From an uncultured Collinsella sp. (GTDB lineage: Bacteria; Actinomycetota; Coriobacteriia; Coriobacteriales; Coriobacteriaceae), in NCBI GenBank assembly GCA_900553215.1, contig USCJ01000032.1, positions 1 through 11,560 on the forward strand: a stretch of 11,560 bases of DNA, given 5' to 3'. The position numbers and the translations under genes were made by a program. Position 1 is the first letter of the stretch, and each line of letters starts with the position of its first letter. The notes below the pieces were generated by a model. It worked only from the letters and a program-made list of their open reading frames with translations. It had not been told where the DNA came from and did not search any database. Positions 1-5,058 of the stretch are shown piece by piece.

Positions 1-34
1 CGCCCGCGGCTCTTCGTGCCCGCGCCTCTATCAA

Positions 35-53
35 GTGGTAACGACCCTACCAC
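35..53. promoter_or_regulatory. Inverted repeat upstream of the amidohydrolase promoter
   Basis: GTGGTA (35-40) and TACCAC (48-53) form a perfect 6-bp inverted repeat with a 7-nt centre. It ends 7 bp before the predicted -35 box, so it could be an operator for a dimeric repressor or activator. It could equally be the tail hairpin of a gene left of the window, although no T-run follows it. Confidence 0.3.
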
Positions 54-60
54 GTTGCAC

Positions 61-89
61 TTTACCAAACAAGAGTATTCGTATATAAC
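61..89 (+). promoter_or_regulatory. Sigma70-type promoter of the amidohydrolase gene
   Basis: TTTACC (61-66) as -35 and TATAAC (84-89) as -10 are separated by 17 bp, the ideal spacing. Transcription would start near 96. That places the upstream in-frame ATG at 99 almost at the transcript end without a ribosome site, and favours the ATG at 183, which has one. Confidence 0.55.
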
Positions 90-182
90 GTTTAAAAAAT
101 GCAGGGATATGCTGGAAACATGTGTGCCACAATCCTGTATCACAATAAGTTGCAACAGGTGTGCCTCACGAAGGGATTCTCT

Positions 183-1370
183 ATGACCGAGCTCCAAGAA
201 CTCCGTCGCTATCGCCGCGATCTCCATCGCATTCCGGAGCTCGATTTCGATCTTCCGCAGACTATCGCCTATATCGAGGGCGTGTTGGCGCCGCTCGCTT
301 GCGAGGTGACCCATCCGTGCCCCAGCTGCATCTGCGCTTTCTTCGACGCTGGCGTTGGTGCCGTGCATGCCACGGCGATTCGCGCCGATATGGATGCGCT
401 GCCCATTGCCGAGGCAACGGGGGCAGCGTTCGCTTCGACCCATCCCGGCAAGATGCATGCTTGCGGCCACGATGGACACATGGCCATGGCGCTTGCGGCG
501 GCAACCTTTGTCGACCGTACGATCTGTGAGCGGCCGGGCGCCATTAAGCGCAACGTGCTCTTTGTGTTTCAGCCGGCCGAGGAAACGATCGGCGGCGCCA
601 AGACAGTTTGTGAGAGTGGGGTGTTTGAGCGCTACGGGGCGGCCCGCATCTTCGGGTTCCACGTATGGCCCGACCTGCCTGCGAACACGTTGGCGAGCTG
701 CTCCGGTCCGTTGCTGGCGCGTTCGAGTGAGACGCACATTCATATTCACGGAACGAGCATCCATATCGCTAAGACTTATGGCGTTCCGGTCGAGGAGTCG
801 CACGATGCGGCGTTGGCGGCTGCCAAGTTCTTGGTTGCCGAGCGCGAGCTCATGGACGAGTTGGGTGCCGACGAGCCCTGCATTGGTAAGTTCGGCCTGC
901 TGCAGGCCGGCACCGTCTGCAATGCGGTGGCGGGGGAGGCTCATGTTGCCGGCAGCCTGCGTGTGTTTACGGACTCCATGTTCGACCGTGCGCGCGAGGG
1001 CGTACGCCGTGTGCTCGATGAGGCGTGCACCGCAACGGGCTGCACGTACGATCTCAATTTTGCCGAGGGCTATCCACCGGTCGATAACGACCCCGAGCTG
1101 TTCGCCCACATTGCGCCTGCCTTGTCCGAGCTGCAACTTGCGGACGAGCCGCTGCTAATCGCCGAGGATTTCGCGTTCTATCAGCGCCATCTGCCGGGCG
1201 TGTTTTTCTTGCTGGGCACGGGCGTGCCAGAGGGACAAGAAAACCCGATCGACGCTGATGGCTGCCCAGCCTATGCCACAAGCGCTCTGCATACCGATAG
1301 CATGCTCTTCGACGAGGAAATCCTACTCAAAGGCCTCGATGTCTACAAACGATTGCTTTTGCTTGACTAA
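183..1370 (+). CDS. M20D-family amidohydrolase (N-acyl amino acid / peptide deacylase)
   Basis: This is a predicted cytoplasmic metallo-amidohydrolase of 395 residues, the usual size for the M20D family (hippurate hydrolase, N-acyl-L-amino-acid amidohydrolase, N-acetyl-diaminopimelate deacetylase). The family signature ADMDALPI is at 69-75, followed by HACGHDGH at 92-99. The metal ligands by family comparison are C94, H96, E134 (in QPAEE), H160 and H370. The AEDF motif is at 327-330. The lid-domain segment around GTSIHIA (190-196) keeps the histidine (H194) that normally sits in a G-G-H-A-A motif, but the surrounding residues differ, which may reflect a different acyl substrate. The start at 183 is chosen because AAGGGA lies about 7 nt upstream. 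An in-frame ATG at 99 would add 28 residues that do not resemble the family. The exact substrate cannot be told; it acts alone here, with unrelated genes after it. Confidence 0.9.
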   Translation: MTELQELRRYRRDLHRIPELDFDLPQTIAYIEGVLAPLACEVTHPCPSCICAFFDAGVGAVHATAIRADMDALPIAEATGAAFASTHPGKMHACGHDGHMAMALAAATFVDRTICERPGAIKRNVLFVFQPAEETIGGAKTVCESGVFERYGAARIFGFHVWPDLPANTLASCSGPLLARSSETHIHIHGTSIHIAKTYGVPVEESHDAALAAAKFLVAERELMDELGADEPCIGKFGLLQAGTVCNAVAGEAHVAGSLRVFTDSMFDRAREGVRRVLDEACTATGCTYDLNFAEGYPPVDNDPELFAHIAPALSELQLADEPLLIAEDFAFYQRHLPGVFFLLGTGVPEGQENPIDADGCPAYATSALHTDSMLFDEEILLKGLDVYKRLLLLD

Positions 1371-1384
1371 GGCGTGAAGGAGTA

Positions 1385-1461
1385 TTTGTTCTAGAAAACA
1401 CGAACAAACGTACGATATAATAGAGATGTAAGTCTATAGAAACGTTTGACGTTACTAACGT
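1385..1461 (+). promoter_or_regulatory. higBA promoter with clustered operator-like repeats
   Basis: A perfect -10 box TATAAT lies at 1416-1421; the -35 position (about 1393-1398) is poor. Three repeats surround it. TTTGTTC (1385-1391) and GAACAAA (1402-1408) flank the -35 position. CAAACGT (1405-1411) and ACGTTTG (1442-1448) flank the -10. The perfect 13-bp palindrome ACGTTACTAACGT (1449-1461) lies between the start of transcription and higB. HigA antitoxins normally repress their own operon by binding such palindromes, so these are candidate HigA/HigBA operators. The weak -35 suggests low basal transcription. Confidence 0.55.
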
Positions 1462-1472
1462 AAGGCGATACT

Positions 1473-1754
1473 ATGATTGCATCGTATAAAGATGAGGATA
1501 CCGAACGCTTTGCCATGGGTATGCGGGTCAGGAGGTTCGTGCCCTTTGAGCGTGTTGCGTTGAGGAAGATTCGCCAACTGCAGGTTTGTGCTTCGCTTGA
1601 TGATCTTCGCGTTCCACCGGGCAACCGCCTGGAAGCTTTGAAGGGCGATCGTGCCGGTCAATATAGCATCCGTGTTAACGAGCGCTATCGGGTCTGTTTT
1701 GAGTGGAGACAGGAGATGGCTTGGAATGTCGAAATCGTCGATTATCACAAGTGA
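1473..1754 (+). CDS. higB: HigB-type toxin (RelE/ParE-fold mRNA interferase)
   Basis: This 93-residue protein matches the HigB 'killer' toxin family in length and pattern. Toxins of this family enter the ribosome and cut mRNA during translation. The diagnostic core is LKGDRAGQYSI (56-66), then RYRVCFEW (71-78) and the C-terminal VDYH (89-92). K57, R73 and the D90-Y91-H92 tail fall at positions reported as important in characterised HigB proteins; position 54, a histidine in the Proteus toxin, is glutamate here. The start at 1473 has TAAGG 7 nt upstream. Toxin-first order with the antitoxin behind it is typical of higBA. Its reading frame overlaps higA by 29 nt, implying coupled translation. 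The toxin looks intact. Confidence 0.9.
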   Translation: MIASYKDEDTERFAMGMRVRRFVPFERVALRKIRQLQVCASLDDLRVPPGNRLEALKGDRAGQYSIRVNERYRVCFEWRQEMAWNVEIVDYHK

Positions 1755-2067
1755 TGAGACTTCGGCCGATTTGCTGTCGCCGGTGACTCCTGGTGAGCTT
1801 CTCAAAGAGGAGTTTCTTGTCCCTATGGGCATTTCTCAATATCGCCTCGCCAAGGAGACCGGGATTCCGGCTCAGCGTATCGGGCAGATTGTCTTGGGAA
1901 AACGTCGCGTGACGGCCGACACCGACCTCCGTCTTTGCCGTTATTTTGGCCTGACGGATGGTTATTGGCTGCGCGCTCAGGTGGCGTTTGACCTTGAGGC
2001 CGAGAAAAGGCGGATTGAACCGGAACTCGATAAGATCGTTCCTGTTCAGCAGGCCATCGCACTGTAG
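1726..2067 (+). CDS. higA: HigA-type antitoxin (XRE-family HTH)
   Basis: This 113-residue protein is the antitoxin partner of the upstream toxin. It is expected to bind and neutralise HigB and to repress the shared promoter through its helix-turn-helix. The HigA core starts at TPGELLKEEFL (21-31). The HTH follows at about 37-60, from SQYRLAKETGIP through IGQIVLGKRRV. The typical YFGLTDGYWLRAQ segment is at 73-85. The start at 1726 is chosen because AGGAG ends 10 nt upstream; it lies inside higB, giving a 29-nt overlap. An upstream in-frame ATG at 1651 lies deep in higB and would add non-family residues. The frame ends with TAG just before the next gene. Confidence 0.9.
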   Translation: MSKSSIITSDETSADLLSPVTPGELLKEEFLVPMGISQYRLAKETGIPAQRIGQIVLGKRRVTADTDLRLCRYFGLTDGYWLRAQVAFDLEAEKRRIEPELDKIVPVQQAIAL

Positions 2068-2093
2068 TGCTCAAAGATGATGGGGGGGTGGCG

Positions 2094-2417
2094 ATGAGGC
2101 GATGCCGACAGTCTTCCGTATATAGTCCGGGTGGATGCGGGTGCGGTTTGCTACTGCTTCCGGTCATCGCTGTGAGCATTGGCGTGATGTTTGTGCTTGC
2201 TGGGCTGGCTGCGGCGGCACTCGTACTGTTTATCACCGCCATCGGCGTGACGGTCTGGCTGTGCCGTTCTCGCGAGCAGCGTCGTGCCGATGGTAAGACT
2301 AATGTCGGATGGATTGCCTTTTTGATCATCGCCTACCTGCTGAGCATCAGCTATTTGGCCTTCTTTATCCTGTTGCTTGTGAGCACCTTTACCGGGGAAT
2401 CCGTCACGGTGGGGTAG
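2094..2417 (+). CDS. Small membrane protein of unknown function
   Basis: No family is recognised. The 107-residue product has a short basic N terminus and a cysteine/glycine patch (GGCGCG, 13-18). A long hydrophobic stretch (about 18-57) could form a hairpin of two membrane segments. A basic loop (58-69) and one more membrane segment (about 71-97) follow. The chosen ATG at 2094 has a G-rich ribosome site a few bases upstream. A GTG at 2067 overlapping the higA stop (TAGTG) is an alternative that would couple it to higA and add 9 residues. Its position 26 bp behind higA suggests co-transcription with the toxin-antitoxin operon, but no role in that system can be inferred. Confidence 0.6.
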   Translation: MRRCRQSSVYSPGGCGCGLLLLPVIAVSIGVMFVLAGLAAAALVLFITAIGVTVWLCRSREQRRADGKTNVGWIAFLIIAYLLSISYLAFFILLLVSTFTGESVTVG

Positions 2418-2788
2418 GTTTCGACGAGCTTCTTGAGGATGAAGCGAGGGGACGGACCCTGAATGAACCGCGCCCCACATCAACAAGTTCCATTCGTTGT
2501 GTAGCAATCCGAATGTGTAAGTGTTTGGCGTGAGGGCACCGCCGCCAGTAACACGGGGATGCAGGCCGCGATCGCCAGCCCCTATACCAGCTCATCGCAA
2601 TAGATTCCATAAGGACCCACCAACAGGACATAGGCCAACTTGCGAGCCCATCATTCGCTGCGGCCACAAATCAGCTGGCAGCTGAATTATCGCTATAAAT
2701 CGCGAGGTAAAATGTCCAAAGATTGATGGACGGTTCGCAGAATTTGCAAGGGTCATTGAGAAAGCAAAGCTGCGAGAAAGGAAGAGCC
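2418..2788. other. Gene-poor interval with possible decayed minus-strand coding
   Basis: No intact gene is supported in these 371 bases. On the minus strand there are short stretches that read like a membrane protein but are interrupted by stops: KLAYVLLVGPYGIYCDELV (ending at the stop 2582-2584), then GLAIAACIPVLLAAV in the same frame. A third stretch, SPRFILKKLVET, lies near 2420-2460. These may be the remains of a lost transporter-like gene, but the fragments are too short to name. The right end carries the putative control region of the EcsC gene. Confidence 0.3.
2671..2699 (+). promoter_or_regulatory. Palindrome and -10 box upstream of the EcsC-family gene
   Basis: TCAGCTG-G-CAGCTGA (2671-2685) is a perfect 15-bp palindrome. 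A -10-like TATAAA lies at 2694-2699, so the palindrome covers the -35 position, where a 17-bp spacing would give only TCAGCT. This layout suits a repressor site, or an activated promoter with no proper -35. A second -10-like box, TAAAAT, is at 2708-2713. Confidence 0.4.
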
Positions 2789-3544
2789 ATGGCTAAGAAG
2801 ACGGGAGAGAAAGAAACGGTTGAAAAGGCCAAAGGCTTCGAGATTCCCATCGATGAGGAATCGGCCGGCAAGCTGCTCGATACCATCTACAGGAGCGCAC
2901 TGAATGGCGTCCCTAAGGTGAGTCGTTCGGTCGACGAGATGGTTGCCGACTACACGGGAAAGGCGAAGTCGCCCGATGATGCCGCAAGGGCACTCGCAAA
3001 GTGGCAGGTCATGAAATGCGGAACCTCAGGTTTCGTCACCGGGCTCGGGGGCTTGATTACGCTTCCGGTCGCAATTCCCGCGAACATAAGCAGCGTCATG
3101 TACGTTCAGATGCGCATGATCGCCTGCATCGCGAAGATGGGTGGCTATGACGTTACGTCCGACCAAGTTCAGACGATGATCTACATGTGCCTCACGGGTA
3201 CGACGGCGAGTGATCTTGTCAAAATGGGGCTCATCAAGACTGGGACGAAATCGCTTGAGGCTGCAATCAAGAAGATTCCCGGGTCGGCACTCGTGAAGAT
3301 CAACCAGAAGGTTGGCTTCAGATTTATCACGAAGTTCGGCGAGAAGGGTATCATCAACCTCGGGAAAATGCTGCCCCTCGCCGGTGGCTTGATTGGCGGC
3401 GGCGTGGACGTGGCATCGACGAGCATCATTGCTAAGAACGCCATCAGGATGTTCATGGAGGGCGAGGACCCCGATGGAACCCTGCCCACTGAAGCGGAGG
3501 TCGAAAGCATCGAAGACGTTGAGGTGGAAAGCGACCTGCTTTAG
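2789..3544 (+). CDS. EcsC-family protein
   Basis: This 251-residue protein matches the EcsC family, named for a protein encoded with a Bacillus ABC transporter; its biochemical role is unknown. Family-like features are a glycine/proline-rich hydrophobic segment (about 82-105) and MRMIACIAKMGGYD (108-121). A C-terminal core follows, in which KINQKVGFRFITKFGEKG (170-187) leads into INLGKMLPLAGGLIGGGVD (189-207). The hydrophobic segments suggest membrane association. The N terminus is lysine-rich and the last 30 residues are very acidic. The start at 2789 has AAAGGA upstream; the in-frame ATG at 2723 lacks such support. No ABC transporter gene is adjacent. It stands alone between decayed stretches, so its partner, if any, is not visible here. 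Confidence 0.85.
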   Translation: MAKKTGEKETVEKAKGFEIPIDEESAGKLLDTIYRSALNGVPKVSRSVDEMVADYTGKAKSPDDAARALAKWQVMKCGTSGFVTGLGGLITLPVAIPANISSVMYVQMRMIACIAKMGGYDVTSDQVQTMIYMCLTGTTASDLVKMGLIKTGTKSLEAAIKKIPGSALVKINQKVGFRFITKFGEKGIINLGKMLPLAGGLIGGGVDVASTSIIAKNAIRMFMEGEDPDGTLPTEAEVESIEDVEVESDLL

Positions 3545-3573
3545 TCTTCGCTATACGCGCCACACCCCATTGC

Positions 3574-3954
3574 CTAGCTTATGCCGTAGGGGCTGCCGGC
3601 TGTTATGAGGTAACCCGCCTGCTCGCCGCGGTCTATTCGGCACATCGCGTGCGTCGTCTGTTTTGAGTCGCAGGCCGTGTCATTGCCGCCCACGATGGCC
3701 ATGTGGTCGTTGAGTGTGGTCGAGCCCATGTGACCCTTGGGTGGCTCTCAGCCCGCATCTACCAGGATTCTTGTCGAGCTCGTGCGAGCATCGAGCGTGT
3801 AGGGCATGCTCGAGAGCGTCGTTGTCCGCATGGACCACGCCGCGCGGGTTCGCCATGTCGGAAATCGAGGCAAAGCGCTGCAACCGTAGAACCAGTAGTT
3901 CAAATCGATGTTGGCAAGCCTCGAGGTGTCATCGGTGATGGACGCGCGCTTCAT
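3574..3954 (-). pseudogene. Decayed minus-strand gene, identity unknown
   Basis: The minus strand reads as protein-like sequence broken by frame changes and a stop. From 3954 it begins MKRASITDDTSRLANIDLNY. Near 3885 the sensible reading moves to a second frame (QRFASISDMANPRGVVHAD, then ALEHALHARCSHELDKNPG). Near 3760 it returns to the first frame, crosses a TGA at 3748-3750, and continues as KGHMGSTTLNDHMAIVGG, then TTHAMCRIDRGEQAGYLIT and AGSPYGIS, ending at a TAG (3574-3576). The pieces together would make about 125 residues. The ending is faintly like N-terminal-nucleophile amidases or dipeptidases, but I cannot assign a family. The rest of 3545-4002 holds nothing else that I can support. 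Confidence 0.4.
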
Positions 3955-3973
3955 GCTCTTCTATATGGCAACC

Positions 3974-3988
3974 TTAGCTCTCAGCTAA
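3974..3988. repeat. Short inverted repeat upstream of the FxLYD gene
   Basis: TTAGCT (3974-3979) and AGCTAA (3983-3988) are perfectly complementary around a 3-nt centre. The repeat lies about 75 bp before the FxLYD start codon, where a promoter is expected, and could be an operator. No convincing -35/-10 pair was found beside it. Confidence 0.3.
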
Positions 3989-4002
3989 TGAATTCAAGTT
4001 CA

Positions 4003-4056
4003 ATCCTTCCTACGATGTGCTGTGTGCCGGCACGGTAGCCGGATCGTAGGAAGGAT
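4003..4056 (+). promoter_or_regulatory. Perfect 14-bp inverted repeat masking a Shine-Dalgarno site
   Basis: ATCCTTCCTACGAT (4003-4016) and ATCGTAGGAAGGAT (4043-4056) are exact reverse complements. The right arm contains AGGAAGGA (4048-4055), the ribosome site of the gene starting at 4062. The 26-nt gap holds a second hairpin, CCGGC (4027-4031) with GCCGG (4038-4042), stacked directly on the main stem. If the transcript begins before 4003, the ribosome site is buried in a long stem and translation would need it to open, as in an RNA switch, thermometer or trans-acting RNA/protein control. If transcription starts inside the loop (a TACGAT -10-like box overlaps the left arm at 4011-4016), the site would be free. 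Confidence 0.55.
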
Positions 4057-4061
4057 GAATA

Positions 4062-4505
4062 ATGGCAAAAGAGGGAAAGAAGCCGATCGGCAAGATTGTC
4101 CTAGGCATCATCGTGGTGCTGGTTATCGTCGGTGCCGTGGGCTCTATGGGCGGCAACTCAACCGATTCGTCTGCGAGCGATTCGGCAAAACCTGCCGAGA
4201 TGACACAGCAGGCTGAGGAGCAAAAAGAACCGCAAGAACCGTATACCATTGCTGACGAGGCTGAAGACACTTCCAATCAGTTTACCTATAAGATCACGGG
4301 CACGCTGACCAATAACACGGACAAGGAAAAGAGCTACATTCAGATTGAGTATGTTCTGTATGATGCCGATGGCAACCAGGTTGGAACGGCTCTTGCAAAC
4401 ACCAATCATCTGAAGGCGGGCGGCTCCTGGAAGTTCGAGGCGCTGGGTACGGTGTCTCCCGACCAGGTTGCTAGCTGGGAGCGTTCGGACGTAAGCGGTT
4501 TCTAG
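4062..4505 (+). CDS. Membrane-anchored protein with FxLYD-type domain
   Basis: This 147-residue protein has a basic N terminus (1-11) and one membrane segment (about 12-29). A Ser/Asp/Glu-rich linker (about 30-70) leads to a C-terminal beta-rich domain (about 72-140). That domain resembles the FxLYD family: YKITGTLTNNTDKEKSYIQI (76-95), then EYVLYDADGNQVG (96-108) and LKAGGSWKFEA (117-127). Such domains sit outside the membrane in Gram-positive bacteria; their role is unknown. The start at 4062 has a strong AGGAAGGA, but that site lies in a perfect inverted repeat. The gene ends 32 bp before the HTH gene and probably shares its transcript. Together with the kinase this gives an extracellular domain, an HTH protein and a kinase in a row. 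Confidence 0.75.
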   Translation: MAKEGKKPIGKIVLGIIVVLVIVGAVGSMGGNSTDSSASDSAKPAEMTQQAEEQKEPQEPYTIADEAEDTSNQFTYKITGTLTNNTDKEKSYIQIEYVLYDADGNQVGTALANTNHLKAGGSWKFEALGTVSPDQVASWERSDVSGF

Positions 4506-4537
4506 CATGTTGCATGCACTGGGGGAGGTGAAGTCGT

Positions 4538-4960
4538 ATGCCCGATAAAAAGCTGACCGAGGAGTTGCTCAATGAGCTTCTCGATGCGCCGAACATCGAT
4601 GGCTATATCAGGGAGCACGACTTTGCCGCCCCGTCGCTTTCGGACTACCTGAAGCAGCTGCTGCAGGAAAAGGGCTTGGAGCGCTCGCGCGTGGTTCGTA
4701 TGGCCGATCTCAATGAGACCTTTGGCTATCAGATCTTTACCGGTGCGCGTCACCCGAGTCGCAATAAGGTGCTGCAGATTGCCTTTGCGATGGCGCTGAC
4801 GCTCAAAGAGGCCAACCGTGCACTGACGGCTGCCGGGGTAAGCGTCCTTAACTGCAAGGATCGCCGTGATGCGATTATCATCTTTTGCATCGATCGCGGG
4901 TGCAGCCTCCAAAAGGTCAACGAGGAGCTGTATCGCTTTGGCGAGGAGACGGTAAGTTAG
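4538..4960 (+). CDS. HTH protein paired with a Ser/Thr kinase
   Basis: This 140-residue protein has a central XRE-like helix-turn-helix region (about 34-100). It includes LSDYLKQLLQEKGLERSRVV (34-53), NETFGYQIFTGARHPSRNKV (59-78) and a further helical segment up to about 100. The C-terminal part contains DRRDAIIIFCIDRGCSLQKV (108-127). The N terminus (1-25) is acidic and leucine-rich. The start at 4538 follows a strong GGGAGGTG. From memory of Coriobacteriia and related genomes, this type of HTH protein recurrently precedes a kinase like the one at 5059, which suggests a working pair, perhaps regulator and kinase. That link is inference. It may bind DNA or act as a kinase substrate or adaptor. 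Confidence 0.75.
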   Translation: MPDKKLTEELLNELLDAPNIDGYIREHDFAAPSLSDYLKQLLQEKGLERSRVVRMADLNETFGYQIFTGARHPSRNKVLQIAFAMALTLKEANRALTAAGVSVLNCKDRRDAIIIFCIDRGCSLQKVNEELYRFGEETVS

Positions 4961-5010
4961 CGGCTGATATCTGAGCCGGCGGAGCTGTCGAACAACGATG
5001 CAAACGAACG

Positions 5011-5051
5011 GGGCGCGGATGCCATGGGGTGTCTGCGCCCTGCGCTATGAT
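5011..5051 (+). promoter_or_regulatory. Hairpin-embedded promoter of the kinase gene, leaderless type
   Basis: A 30-nt hairpin (5011-5040) has a continuous 13-bp stem including three G-U pairs: GGGCGCGGATGCC with GGTGTCTGCGCCC, closed by the loop ATGG. Five bases later comes TATGAT (5046-5051), a 5/6 match to the -10 consensus. At 17-bp spacing the -35 position (CATGGG) falls at the hairpin tip and does not match the consensus. Transcription would start at about 5058-5059, which is the kinase ATG itself. The hairpin may also end transcripts of the upstream HTH gene, though no T-run follows. Confidence 0.5.
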
Positions 5052-5058
5052 GGAGGCT

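Noticed and set aside
355..1158. Overlapping plus-strand frame inside the amidohydrolase
   Set aside because: Arg/Pro/Ser-rich out-of-frame reading of a high-GC gene with no domain.
3703..4038. Plus-strand open frame of 111 codons in the gap before the FxLYD gene
   Set aside because: Composition is Arg/Cys-rich with no motif, and it runs into the 14-bp inverted repeat; the minus strand of the same stretch reads more like protein.
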